From assembly GCA_029862205.1 (NCBI GenBank), contig JAOTXT010000020.1, positions 1 through 64,000 on the forward strand: a DNA stretch of 64,000 nucleotides. Direction: 5' to 3'. Of this stretch, positions 25,694 to 33,773 are shown piece by piece; the stretch's first letter is position 1, and the number at the start of each line of letters is the position of its first letter. The notes beneath the pieces are model-generated. The model made no database searches. It was not told the origin of the DNA and worked only from the letters and a program-made list of their open reading frames with translations. Both the position numbers and the translations under genes were made by a program. The DNA comes from Paracoccaceae bacterium (lineage in GTDB: Bacteria; Pseudomonadota; Alphaproteobacteria; Rhodobacterales; Rhodobacteraceae).

Positions 25694-25729
25694 TATAGGT
25701 AGTCGCTCAGGGAGCGTTTTATACCTATA
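25694..25729. promoter_or_regulatory. Nested inverted repeat in the leader of the tad-like operon
   Basis: TATAGGTA (25694-25701) and TACCTATA (25722-25729) enclose a second stem CGCTC/GAGCG. It could be a two-tier operator or an RNA cruciform-like hairpin 50 bases before the first gene. There is no T-tract for termination. Confidence 0.45.
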
Positions 25730-25777
25730 GGCGAGTTGTTCGACTAGGTGGCGTTCTGATGCATTGAGGGGTGCGTC

Positions 25778-26275
25778 ATGGTGGATGTCCGTATGCCAAA
25801 AGGCCCGATCACCGGAATTCGTGAACTGCTGCGCGACGAGCGCGGCGCCCAGACGGTCGAGTTCGTCCTTTGGGTGCCATTGATCGCCGCTTTGCTGACC
25901 TTGGTGATCGATACGGCGACGCTCTACCGCGTCCATGCCGAGATGTGGACCGTGGCCCGCGACACAGCGCGGCGCATGTCCAGCGGACAGCTGACAACCG
26001 AACAGGCGGCCGAGAGCTATGCCGCCACGATGCTGTTCGACTATGAGGGCGAATACACAATCGACGCGACCTACGACCCGGGCACCATGATGGAGGTCGT
26101 GATCTCGATCCCCCATGCGGACGCGTCGATCATCGGCTACGGCACGTACACGATTTCGGGTGGCGAGATGAGCGCGCGGGTCGCGATGAAGTCTGACATT
26201 CCGGTCATAGGCGGCGCCGGCGGTGGAAACGGGAATGGCGGCGGCAACGGCAATGGCGGCGGCAACGGCAACTAA
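25778..26275 (+). CDS. TadE-like pilus assembly pseudopilin with Gly/Asn tail
   Basis: 165 aa. DERGAQTVEFVLWVPLIAALLTLVIDTATLY is the TadE/TadG prepilin-like segment: acidic/Arg-Gly, conserved Glu at position +5 (VEF), then a single transmembrane helix. After an extracytoplasmic part of ~100 residues, it ends in an unusual GGGNGNGGGNGN low-complexity tail shared with the inverted paralog at 30345-30902. TadE proteins are minor pseudopilins of Flp/Tad secretion systems. No tadA/B/C, cpaB or flp genes are present here. It starts a three-gene plus-strand operon. Confidence 0.75.
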   Translation: MVDVRMPKGPITGIRELLRDERGAQTVEFVLWVPLIAALLTLVIDTATLYRVHAEMWTVARDTARRMSSGQLTTEQAAESYAATMLFDYEGEYTIDATYDPGTMMEVVISIPHADASIIGYGTYTISGGEMSARVAMKSDIPVIGGAGGGNGNGGGNGNGGGNGN

Positions 26276-26352
26276 GGCGCGCGCGGGGCGAAAGCCCTTG
26301 CGCACTCATGTGTTGTTTCAAGGGATGCGAGTGGATGTGGGGAGTTCGTGAG

Positions 26353-26748
26353 ATGGCAAAGACGATTGATTTCCTGAATGACGAGTATGGTGCGGTGACC
26401 ATCGAGTTCACGGCGCTTTTCCCGTTCTTCCTGTTCCTGCTGATCTTCTTCGTTGACGCCAGCATGATCTATCTGACGCATTCGGAAATGACCAATGCGG
26501 CGCGCGATATCGTCCGGCGGATGTCGACCGACCAGTTCACCACGCTAACTCAGGTCGAGGACTATGCCGAGACGAAGTTGCTGCTGGGCAGCCGCGAATA
26601 CGAGATCCAGGTCGATTTCGGTGCCGAGCAGATGGTCGTGATCTCGGTCCCGATGGGCGAGGCTGCCATCTTCGGCATCTTCTTCCAGCCGATCCTGGGC
26701 AATACGCTGGCAGTTGTCTCGCGGCAGCGTCGCGAGCCGTTGGCCTGA
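26353..26748 (+). CDS. Second TadE-like pseudopilin
   Basis: 131 aa. NDEYGAVTIEFTALFPFFLFLLIFFVDASMIYL is the TadE-type N-terminal helix with the conserved Glu. The extracellular part is short (about 85 aa) and lacks the Gly/Asn tail of its neighbour. ATG 26353 follows GGAGTTCGTGAG; the track frame begins earlier at 26308 without a site. It sits between a TadE and a TadG-like gene, as is typical of the tadE-tadF-tadG order, so it may be the TadF equivalent. Confidence 0.72.
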   Translation: MAKTIDFLNDEYGAVTIEFTALFPFFLFLLIFFVDASMIYLTHSEMTNAARDIVRRMSTDQFTTLTQVEDYAETKLLLGSREYEIQVDFGAEQMVVISVPMGEAAIFGIFFQPILGNTLAVVSRQRREPLA

Positions 26749-26801
26749 TTCATCCGGGCCGAGAAATTCAAAAATCTTAGGTAAATGTGGGGGTTAGTGG
26801 C

Positions 26802-28136
26802 ATGAAATCCGCAATCGTGAACTTCCTGAATGACGAAGACGGTGGCTATACGATCTGGGGCCTGACCTGGTTCATGATCTACCTGGCGATCGGTGGCCTG
26901 GCGGTCGACGTGACCGACGCCTACCGTAATCAGATCCTGTTGCAGTCGACTGCGGATTCGGCCTCTCTGGCCGGCGTGATGTCGCTGCCGGATGAGAATG
27001 CCGCCGTGACCGAGGCGGTCGCTTACGCCCAGGACAATCTCAATCAAGCCAATAACGGCGTCGTCCTGAATGCCAACGAGGTTTTCATCGGCAGCTGGGA
27101 TTTCACCACGCGCACATTCACCGAGGGGACGGTCGAGCCGAACGCGGTCCGGGTGATCACTCGGCGTAGCGCGCAGAACAACAACCCGGTCGCGATGAAT
27201 CTGTTGCGCATCCTGGCGCTGGCCGGCGTGACGACAAGCTGGGACATCAGCACCGAGGCGATCGCGGTCGGCTACACGCCGGACTGCCTGGAAGACGGCA
27301 TGATCGCCATGAATCAGCTCAACATCAGCAGCAACAACGGCCACGTCAACGATATCTGTCTGCATGGCCAGACCCTCGGTGTGGAGCTGCAGAACGGCAA
27401 TTCCTTCGAGGACGGCGTTAGCGTTAGCATGCCCGATCTGGGGTTGCTTTCGGGTCCTACCGACATGCTCGACTCGAACCCGGGGCTGGAGGACGCACTG
27501 CGCGAAGGCGATATGTATCCGCGCGACGTCGATCGCATCAATGAAATCGTCGACGGGTTGCGCGCGATGGACCCGAACTACCTGCCGGACTTCATGGTCG
27601 ATATCGCTCCCGGTACCGGCGTACGCACGGTCAAGTCGGGCGTGACCCAGGTTCAGGTAAACAACCACCTGCCTGCCGCTCTGCTCCCGAATACGGTCTA
27701 TAACGTCAACTGCAACGGCCAGATCCTATTGCCGAGCACGGTGATGAACCGGGTCGTTATTGTAGCCGATTGCCGGATCCATACGTCGGCTGGCAGCGCG
27801 CTGATCGATGCGGTCTTGGCGACCGACTTCTTGGGTGGCGCTGATACGGTGCAATTGGCATCGAGCACGATGATGGGCCTGCCGGACAATTGTGCCTCGG
27901 GTGGCGGCGTCGAGATCTATTCCGCCGGTGATATTCACGTCTCAGCCTCCGGCGATTTCAATGGGGTGCGCATGGTCTCGGCCAATGATGTGAAGTTCAC
28001 CTCGAACTCGATCGGCATCAGTGGCATGTCGGTGCAGGCCGGAAACGATATCAACTACAGCTCGAACAACTCCTACGGCCTCTGCTCTGGCGGCGTGCCG
28101 GGGCCGATGGCCATCCAGTACCGCCTGGTTCACTGA
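26802..28136 (+). CDS. TadG-like pilus assembly protein with beta-helix-like ectodomain
   Basis: 444 aa. The N-terminus MKSAIVNFLNDEDGGYTIWGLTWFMIYLAIGGLAVDVTDAYRN is a Tad-type helix with TADSASLAGVMSLPDEN, typical of TadG N-terminal domains. A long ectodomain follows with repeated Asn/Ser/Gly strands near the C-terminus (GGGVEIYSAGDIHVSASGDFNG...NDVKFTSNSIGISG...) that looks like a short right-handed beta helix. It lacks a von Willebrand A domain (no MIDAS visible), unlike classical TadG. A paralog in reverse orientation lies at 28886-30217 with the same layout. Start ATG 26802. A terminator follows. Confidence 0.75.
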   Translation: MKSAIVNFLNDEDGGYTIWGLTWFMIYLAIGGLAVDVTDAYRNQILLQSTADSASLAGVMSLPDENAAVTEAVAYAQDNLNQANNGVVLNANEVFIGSWDFTTRTFTEGTVEPNAVRVITRRSAQNNNPVAMNLLRILALAGVTTSWDISTEAIAVGYTPDCLEDGMIAMNQLNISSNNGHVNDICLHGQTLGVELQNGNSFEDGVSVSMPDLGLLSGPTDMLDSNPGLEDALREGDMYPRDVDRINEIVDGLRAMDPNYLPDFMVDIAPGTGVRTVKSGVTQVQVNNHLPAALLPNTVYNVNCNGQILLPSTVMNRVVIVADCRIHTSAGSALIDAVLATDFLGGADTVQLASSTMMGLPDNCASGGGVEIYSAGDIHVSASGDFNGVRMVSANDVKFTSNSIGISGMSVQAGNDINYSSNNSYGLCSGGVPGPMAIQYRLVH

Positions 28137-28165
28137 GCCGGACAAATCGCGAGAGAGAATATCGA

Positions 28166-28199
28166 CCCGGGCGGTGCATTGCCGCCCGGGTTTTCGTTT
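28166..28199 (+). terminator. Rho-independent terminator after tadG-like gene
   Basis: Stem CCCGGGCGG / CCGCCCGGG (28166-28174, 28182-28190), 7-base loop, then TTTTCGTTT. It lies 30 bases after the stop codon of the 26802-28136 gene. Confidence 0.85.
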
Positions 28200-28309
28200 G
28201 CACAGATGTTCGTGCGGAGCGCGTCAACGCCGGGCATTTGTGCGCGTTTGCCGGATGTGGGGAGATCGGCAGTCTCCGATAGGTCATTGATTTGCGCGAT
28301 TGGCTCTAA

Positions 28310-28491
28310 TGTCTCGGTGTTGGTGGATCGCCGGTCACGGCGCTTTGCCGCTTCACGCCGGTCGTGCTGGGCGCGGTTGGGCTTTCCGGCGCGGTCGCTT
28401 ACCTCTATCGAGATGACGTGCTGCTGCCGCTTCTGGCGGTTTTTTGGTGATGACGGGGTGGGCGCTATGGCGACGCAATTGCGCGAGGTGA
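28310..28491 (+). pseudogene. Frameshifted merF-like mercury transporter remnant
   Basis: Frame reading GSPVTALCRFTPVVLGAVGLSGAVAYLYRDDVLLPLLAVF, then TGG TGA. A one-base insertion in the T-run at 28440-28445 would restore ...VFLVMTGWALWRRNCAR, which matches the MerF/MerT helix pair (ALCCFTPVL..LLPALAVF). The vicinal CysCys of MerF is reduced to a single Cys (LCRF), the frame has a stop directly upstream (TAA at 28307), and no start is seen. It is most likely non-functional. In intact relatives it would overlap and be coupled to the next gene. Confidence 0.65.
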
Positions 28492-28688
28492 CGCTGCAGT
28501 CGAGGATCACATGCCCCGAATGCGGCCACGCCGAGACGGAGACCATGCCGACCAACGCGTGTCAGTGGTTCTATGACTGCAAAGGGTGCGGCGCCGTCCT
28601 GAAGCCGCGGCCAGGCGATTGCTGTGTCTTCTGCTCGTATGCGACCGTGCCGTGCCCGCCGGTCCAGGCGGGCGGGGAGTGCTTGTAG
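28467..28688 (+). CDS. GDCCVxC-domain protein (mercury-resistance-associated)
   Basis: 73 aa, Cys-rich: CPECGH...CKGCG, then GDCCVFCSYATVPCPPVQ, the signature of the GDCCVxC family commonly encoded beside merF/merT-like transporters. The protein is small and soluble, and probably binds a soft metal. ATG 28467 is inside the merF remnant, where the intact merF reading would end (overlap ~25 bases). The gene itself is intact with all expected cysteines, while its partner is frameshifted; it may be functional or recently orphaned. Confidence 0.8.
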   Translation: MATQLREVTLQSRITCPECGHAETETMPTNACQWFYDCKGCGAVLKPRPGDCCVFCSYATVPCPPVQAGGECL

Positions 28689-28885
28689 CGCTGTTGGTGT
28701 GGTGCATTAAGTTTCGAATATAACTAATTGGTAATAAACTATTTTCTTATAAAATAACAACTTGACCCCTGTCTGGCGGCGGGGGGAAGAATTGCTGATG
28801 CTTTCGGGATCTCATAGCCGCGCGCGTGGCCGCCGCCGGGTGGGCATTGCGGCGCGCGCGGGCCATGCCGCACGCGCCGCAGAGA
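28689..28885. other. AT-rich spacer between GDCCVxC gene and inverted tadG-like gene
   Basis: About 200 bases; a strongly AT-rich block at 28710-28765. No gene. It could hold terminators of the two convergent units, but no clean stem with T-tract is seen. Confidence 0.4.
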
Positions 28886-30217
28886 TCAGTGCACCAGTCT
28901 GTAGTGCAGGGCGACCGCGCCCGGGACACCGCCGGAGCATCCGCCGAAGCTGTTATTGGACGTGTAGTCGATGTTGTTTCCGGCCTGGACCGACATGCCG
29001 TAGATGCCGTTATTGTTGGCCGTGAACTTGACGTCGTTGCCGGAGACGATCCGCAGCCCATGCCAGTCGCCTTGGGCCGAGATGTCGATGTCGCCGGGCG
29101 TGTAAAGCTCGACGCCGCCACCGGCCGCGCAGAAGTCCGCCAGGCCGAGCGTCGACTGAGCAGCCATTTTGATCGAGGCATTGTTGCCGATATACGAGGT
29201 GGCGACGGCTCCGTCGATGATGGTCGTGCCCGAGGAGGATTGAATCCGGCAATCCGCGACGACGACGACCCGGTTCATGACACTGCCCGGCAACTGTTCC
29301 TGGCCGTTGCAGCTTATGTCATAGACCGTGTCCGGCTGCAGGGTGGCCGGCAGGTTGTTGCCGGTGATCTTCGTGACGCCGGCCTTCAGCCTGCGCTGTC
29401 CTGTGCCTGGATCGATATTCACCATGAAATCAGGCATATAGTCCGGATCCAAATTGCGCAGCCCGGCGATGATATCGTTCACCCGGTTGACATCCTGGGG
29501 ATACATGTCGCCTTCGCGCAGGGCTTCTTGCAGGCCTGGATTCATCGAATAGAGATTCGCACGGTTGGGCAGCATGCCGAGGTCCGGCATGCTGACCTGG
29601 ACGCCCAGCTCGAAATAGTTGCCGTTCTGCAGGTCGACGCCCTGCTCCTGTCCGTGCAGGCAGATTCCGTTGACGTGCGAGTTGTTGCTGCGGAGATCCA
29701 GGCGGTTCATCGCAATCATGCCGTCATTCACACAGTCCGGCGTATAGCCAACCGCGATCGCCTCGGTGCTGATATCCCAGGTGGTATTCAGGCCGGTCAG
29801 CGACAGGATCCGCAGGAAGTTCATCGCCACCGCGTTGTTGTTCTGCGCGCTACGCCGGGTGATCACCCGCACCGCGTTCGGTACCGCCGCGCCCTCGGTG
29901 AAGGTGCGGGTGTTGAAGTCCCAGCTGCCGACAAAAACCTCGCCAGTGACCAGCACATTGCCATGGACGCCCTGGTCCATGTTGCTGGTCGCGTTGGTCA
30001 CCGCCGCGGTGGCCGCCGCATTCTCGTCCGGCAGCGCAAGGACGCCCGCCAGGGCGGCTGTGTCCGCGGTCGATTGCAGAAGTGTCTGATTTCGATAGGC
30101 ATCGGTCACATCGACCGCTAGACCGCCGATCGCTAAATAGATCATGAACCAGGTCAGGCCCCAGATCGTGTAGCCCCCATCCTCGTCACGCAGGAAATTG
30201 ACGAAAGCCGTTTTCAT
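28886..30217 (-). CDS. TadG-like protein, inverted paralog of the 26802-28136 gene
   Basis: 443 aa. Layout and sequence closely follow the plus-strand TadG-like protein: MKTAFVNFLRDEDGGYTIWGLTWFMIYLAIGGLAVDVTDAYRN, TADTAALAGVLALPDEN, VITRRSAQNNN, CLHGQEQGVDLQNG, and a C-terminal GGGVELYTPGDIDISAQGDWHG repeat stretch. Start ATG 30217 after GGGGTTAC; the frame extends further to 30304 without a site. It forms a minus-strand operon with the TadE-like gene upstream. No MIDAS motif. Confidence 0.75.
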   Translation of the reverse strand: MKTAFVNFLRDEDGGYTIWGLTWFMIYLAIGGLAVDVTDAYRNQTLLQSTADTAALAGVLALPDENAAATAAVTNATSNMDQGVHGNVLVTGEVFVGSWDFNTRTFTEGAAVPNAVRVITRRSAQNNNAVAMNFLRILSLTGLNTTWDISTEAIAVGYTPDCVNDGMIAMNRLDLRSNNSHVNGICLHGQEQGVDLQNGNYFELGVQVSMPDLGMLPNRANLYSMNPGLQEALREGDMYPQDVNRVNDIIAGLRNLDPDYMPDFMVNIDPGTGQRRLKAGVTKITGNNLPATLQPDTVYDISCNGQEQLPGSVMNRVVVVADCRIQSSSGTTIIDGAVATSYIGNNASIKMAAQSTLGLADFCAAGGGVELYTPGDIDISAQGDWHGLRIVSGNDVKFTANNNGIYGMSVQAGNNIDYTSNNSFGGCSGGVPGAVALHYRLVH

Positions 30218-30344
30218 TTTGTAACCCCTTATTTTAGCGCTCTTTACTCGTCCCGCAAAATATGCAGCACAAAGCGCCATGCATGCGCTTCCCCCCTCCT
30301 GCATGTGTCAGTCACGGCCGGCGGCCGCGACCCCGATAGCGGCG

Positions 30345-30902
30345 TTAGTTGCCGCCCCCATTACCATTACCGCCGCCGTTGCCATTACCACCGCCATTGC
30401 CGTTACCGCCGGTGCTTCCACCACCGGTCGTGCCGCCGCCAGTGCTTCCACCGCCAGTGCCGCCAGCGGACGCGACCGTCTGAGTCGATGGCATCGTCAC
30501 ATAGGCCGTCATCTGGCCGCCAAGGATCGTGTGCACGCCGTATCCGATGATCGACGCATCCGAATGGGTGACCGTGATCTCGACCTCCATCTCGGTAGCC
30601 GCGTCATAGACCGCGCTGATCGAATAGCCTCCGCCATATCCGGCCATGACCGCGGTCGCGTATTGCTCGGCGTCTTGGGCGGATTGCAGCTGTCCGCTGG
30701 ACATGCGCCGCGCGGTGTCGCGGGCCACGGTCCACATTTCGGAATGAACCCGGTAGAGCGTCGCCGAATCGATCACCAGCGTCGCCAGGGCAGCGATAAT
30801 CGGCACCCAAAGCACGAATTCCACAGTTTGCGCGCCGCGCTCGTCGCGCAGCATCGTGTTGATCTGTCCCAGCATCCCGATCTGTCCAACAGCGCCATTC
30901 AT
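30345..30902 (-). CDS. TadE-like pseudopilin with long Gly/Ser/Thr/Asn tail
   Basis: 185 aa, near-copy of the protein at 25778 in its helix (DERGAQTVEFVLWVPIIAALATLVIDSATLYRVHSEMWTVARDTARRMSSGQL). Its tail is longer: about 45 residues of GGGSTGGG and GGGNGN repeats. Such a tail resembles glycine-rich surface or matrix-contact regions, but no function is known. Start ATG 30902. The upstream region (30960-31080) is AT-rich and probably holds the promoter. First gene of the inverted set. Confidence 0.75.
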   Translation of the reverse strand: MNGAVGQIGMLGQINTMLRDERGAQTVEFVLWVPIIAALATLVIDSATLYRVHSEMWTVARDTARRMSSGQLQSAQDAEQYATAVMAGYGGGYSISAVYDAATEMEVEITVTHSDASIIGYGVHTILGGQMTAYVTMPSTQTVASAGGTGGGSTGGGTTGGGSTGGNGNGGGNGNGGGNGNGGGN

Positions 30903-31178
30903 TGCCTGGCTCTCCGAGTCTGTCGGAGCAATGTAACCGTCAAGTGAACCACTCGCCCTCAGGTTTAAATCGCTCCATGGAAAGCAACTATTGACGCAAC
31001 ATTGTGAGGAAATTACGAATTATTTTAGGATCATATTTAGACTAATTTCAATATTTGCTTCATAATTATCGGATTAATTGTTGAGAGTAGGCGCATCGTG
31101 CCTTTCAGGTTGCACGTGCCGATTTGGCGTCATCGCGGGCATGGGCGCCGCGTTCTGCCTGGAATGTGCTGAGGGTTG

Positions 31179-31226
31179 TGGTGAGCCCGACAGGATTCGA
31201 ACCTGTGACCCACTGATTAAAAGTCA
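31179..31226 (-). pseudogene. 3' half of a tRNA-Lys gene (interrupted at the anticodon stem)
   Basis: Read on the minus strand it gives the anticodon loop CTTTTAA (UUU), 3' anticodon stem, variable region, a complete T arm (ACAGGTTCGAATCCTGT), acceptor 3' strand, A discriminator and CCA. The 5' half is missing: next to the loop, TGA is followed by IS-end sequence. It cannot fold into a tRNA. It marks a breakpoint, and a functional tRNA-Lys(UUU) must be elsewhere. Confidence 0.75.
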
Positions 31227-31228
31227 TA

Positions 31229-31470
31229 GTGGTCGGCCCCCACCGAGTGGTCCGATTTGATTGTTATTGCATGACTGACCTCCGGTTCATCGTGACGATG
31301 ACTTCAGGGGCGGGTGGTGTCTATCCCAGGGCGCTGTGTGGGCGGACGGTGTTGTAGTGTCGGCGCCATTGCTCGATGACGATCCTGGCTTCCATCAGGT
31401 TGAAAGATTGCGCCTGGGTCGGGGTGAGAATACTGTCAAACGGCGTCATAAACACCTGATCACCGTGATG
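31229..31470 (-). mobile_element. IS3-family element remnant (transposase C-terminus + terminal repeat)
   Basis: The minus-strand frame 31527-31321 includes MEARIVIEQWRRHYNTVRPHSALG followed by TAG, the C-terminal signature of IS3-family OrfB integrases. Downstream (31231-31255) TGGTCGGCCCCCACCGAGTGG resembles an IS3 terminal inverted repeat, directly abutting the tRNA-Lys fragment. The N-terminal transposase and the other end are missing. The upstream junction is uncertain (31400-31470). Confidence 0.65.
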
Positions 31471-31474
31471 CCAA

Positions 31475-32800
31475 ATGAGACTTAACCGAGGTGCGGCTCT
31501 GCTGAGTGCGCTCGTTCTTTCATTCACAACGTACCTGATCCCGATTTACCATCTCCACGCAGGCTGGCTTTTTCTTGGATCGGTCCTGTCCGGGCTGAAT
31601 GAGGCTTCGACCCTGTCGGTCGCGTGGGTTGGCGCGTCACTTCTGTTTCAAGGTATTGCGTTTGGGCTGTTTTTCTGGCTCTTGATCAGCGTTCGCTGGT
31701 CAAGGTTCATTGTGCTTTTAGTGTCGACACCGCTCTTTGTTATTGTCGCAAACCTGAGCCTCCTTTATGCGATTCCGCTTCTCGTTCTCGTCGAAACGGA
31801 TACGAGACCCGAAGTCGGTGCGCTGGAGCTGGAGTGCAGTATTCCAGACACCACGGTTGCCCAAGTTCACTCGGGGTCGGATTTGAGCCTCGTTCGCGCT
31901 GGTGAGGCTTGGTTGGTGGTCAGCCCACAGAGAACGCGAGCGCTGCTGAGAATGCCGGGATGTGCCTTGATTGCCCTCGATGTACCAATCATCGGATCCA
32001 CAATCGATTCCGTTGCGCCAGGCGGCCGTCTGCTTCATCGCGGTGACAGCGGAGAGCTATTTTTCGTTAGCCCGGAGACCGAGAACTTGGTGCCGCTTAC
32101 CGCGCCTCCAGTTGTGTCTTATTGGAACCCAATATTGTCCGATGATGGCCTGGTGCTTGTATGGCTTGAGCGCGCCCATTCGGAGGGCGGTACTGGAGCG
32201 CACCTCCTTCGCACTCGGGAAATCTCAAATGGCCGGGAGCAGACCGTTGCCCTTGAACTTCCGGCACGTGACCAATTCACGCTTATTGGCGCGCGCTCGC
32301 AGCGCGGCCCGTTCACTCTTGCGCGATTTCGAAATGCGGTTCTTAGCATCGACCTGCACGGCAAAGTCGTTCGAGGGCCAATTTCGCCCAACGGGATCTA
32401 CGATGCGCGGTGGGGGTTTCTTTGGCTGGAAGACGGTTGGGTGGCCTGGGACGGTTATCGTGAGGAGGGCCGTTCACGCATAGTGTGGGAGTTGCCGGAA
32501 GGGCATGGAGAGGCAGCAATGCCCCGTGGCCGCGGCATCGATTCACTTAGCGTCGCGCAAGACGGAAGGATCATCGCCGTATCCATATCGAGCAACGTCA
32601 GGATCGGTGATGCAAAAAGTGCGGTAATTCTATTTCGAACAAGTGACGGCGCGGAGATCTATCGCCGGTACCATCCAACACTCACGAGGACGAACCTGGC
32701 GTTCCTTGGAAGTGAGCATTTGGCCGTCACGAAGTTTGAAAACCGTCAAGCAGTGGTCAATGTCTACCTGATTCCCACTTTAGTGAATGAGGGAAACTAG
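31475..32800 (+). CDS. Hypothetical membrane-anchored protein with beta-propeller-like ectodomain
   Basis: 441 aa. The N-terminal ~115 residues contain three hydrophobic helices (LSALVLSFTTYLIPIYHL; VGASLLFQGIAFGLFFWLLI; FIVLLVSTPLFVIVANLSLLYAIP). The rest is a beta-rich domain with repeated blade-like strands (DSLSVAQDGRIIAVS, GAEIYRRYHPTLTRTNLAFLGSEHLAV) suggestive of a WD40/TolB-like propeller, but no clear repeat signature. Less GC-biased than core genes. It lies just inside the mobile region after the IS3 scar. Function unknown. Confidence 0.6.
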   Translation: MRLNRGAALLSALVLSFTTYLIPIYHLHAGWLFLGSVLSGLNEASTLSVAWVGASLLFQGIAFGLFFWLLISVRWSRFIVLLVSTPLFVIVANLSLLYAIPLLVLVETDTRPEVGALELECSIPDTTVAQVHSGSDLSLVRAGEAWLVVSPQRTRALLRMPGCALIALDVPIIGSTIDSVAPGGRLLHRGDSGELFFVSPETENLVPLTAPPVVSYWNPILSDDGLVLVWLERAHSEGGTGAHLLRTREISNGREQTVALELPARDQFTLIGARSQRGPFTLARFRNAVLSIDLHGKVVRGPISPNGIYDARWGFLWLEDGWVAWDGYREEGRSRIVWELPEGHGEAAMPRGRGIDSLSVAQDGRIIAVSISSNVRIGDAKSAVILFRTSDGAEIYRRYHPTLTRTNLAFLGSEHLAVTKFENRQAVVNVYLIPTLVNEGN

Positions 32801-33132
32801 TCGGAGCATCATCGCATCTTGAGACGTGAGCATGGCGGACACGGATGTATGACTGATTTGTGCCGATACTGTTGAAAAACTCCCTTTCCAGTCCGGATTG
32901 GAAAATTTTTGGGCCGTGTAGGTGCAGCATTGATTTCTGCATTCAAGGTTGTCCCACGTCAGCGCCTATGGGCCGCATTGAGGTGATTGGCTACGCGCCG
33001 TCCTGCCCGGCATTTGGGACTGGACTACTGCGCCGAACGGAGCGGTAGTGGTTCCGCGCCCGGCCAGACCCCCGGGCTCGCCTCGGTACACGGGCCGGCG
33101 CCGCGCTGGCCTGCAAACCGAGGAGACCTGAC
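32801..33132. other. Intergenic region with possible IS-end fragment
   Basis: 330 bases without a gene. ACTGTTGAAAAACTCC near 32869 and the nearby TGCAGCATTGATTTCTGCATTC look like a transposon end remnant (IS1182/IS5-like by memory, not verified). From ~33000 the sequence is GC-rich and leads into the DUF3489 gene, which has GAGGAG before its start. Confidence 0.3.
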
Positions 33133-33366
33133 ATGGCCAAGGCCAGACAAACTAAGACCGACGAGGTGCGCGCGATGCTCACCCGCCCGCAGGGAGCGCG
33201 CCTGGACGCGATCTGCAAGGCGACCGGCTGGCAGCCACATTCTGCCCGCGCGGCGCTCAGCGGCCTGCGCAAGGCGGGCTACATGATCGAGCGGGAGGCA
33301 GCCGGTGACGGCAAGGGCGGATGCGCGACCTACCGGATCGCCGCGGCGCCTGCGGGCGGAGAATGA
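33133..33366 (+). CDS. DUF3489 domain protein
   Basis: 77 aa. TKTDEVRAMLTRPQGARLDAICKATGWQPHSARAALSGLRKAGYMIEREAAGDG is the DUF3489 pattern, a small winged-helix-like DNA-binding fold. It is found in alphaproteobacteria with DUF2924 and a large serine recombinase, as here. The stop overlaps the next start (ATGA). Probably an accessory or regulatory factor of the recombinase. Confidence 0.85.
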   Translation: MAKARQTKTDEVRAMLTRPQGARLDAICKATGWQPHSARAALSGLRKAGYMIEREAAGDGKGGCATYRIAAAPAGGE

Positions 33367-33773
33367 TGCAGATCGACAATCTCGAGGCCATGGACCGGGC
33401 CGCGCTTCTCGCCGCCTGGTCAGAGATCTTCGGGTCGCCCGCGCCGAGGGGCGTCAGCCGGACATTCCTGCGGCGCTTCCTCGCCTTCGAGATCCAGGCG
33501 CAACAATCCGGTGGTCTCACCAGACACGTGGCCGCGGCGCTCATGCGGCCGGCAGGCGATGCTAAGCCGAAGACGTCTTCACCGGCTCTCAAGCCGGGCG
33601 GGCGCCTGCTCCGGGAATGGAATGGCGTGACACATGTCGTCGATGTCACCGACGGTGGCTTCGTTTGGAAAGGGGAGACGTGGCGGTCGCTTTCGGCCAT
33701 CGCAAGGGCGATCACCGGGGCGCACTGGTCCGGGCCTCGGTTCTTCGGTCTGAACGGCAACGCACCTAGATGA
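33363..33773 (+). CDS. DUF2924 domain protein
   Basis: 136 aa. SRTFLRRFLAFEIQAQQSGGL and the C-terminal VVDVTDGGFVWKGETWRSLSAIARAITGAHWSGPRFFGL segment are the DUF2924 family signature (the latter resembles a RAMA-like DNA-reading module). ATG 33363 overlaps the DUF3489 stop; the track start at 33321 is upstream within that gene. Its stop overlaps the recombinase ATG (ATGA), so all three are coupled. Likely partner of the recombinase. Confidence 0.85.
   Translation: MMQIDNLEAMDRAALLAAWSEIFGSPAPRGVSRTFLRRFLAFEIQAQQSGGLTRHVAAALMRPAGDAKPKTSSPALKPGGRLLREWNGVTHVVDVTDGGFVWKGETWRSLSAIARAITGAHWSGPRFFGLNGNAPR

Noticed and set aside
26220-26275. Gly/Asn codon repeat as assembly artefact
   Set aside because: The same kind of tail occurs in the inverted paralog with a different length and codon pattern, so it is likely genuine.
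28826-30121. 431-aa plus-strand ORF
   Set aside because: Antisense to the inverted TadG-like gene, which has clear family features.
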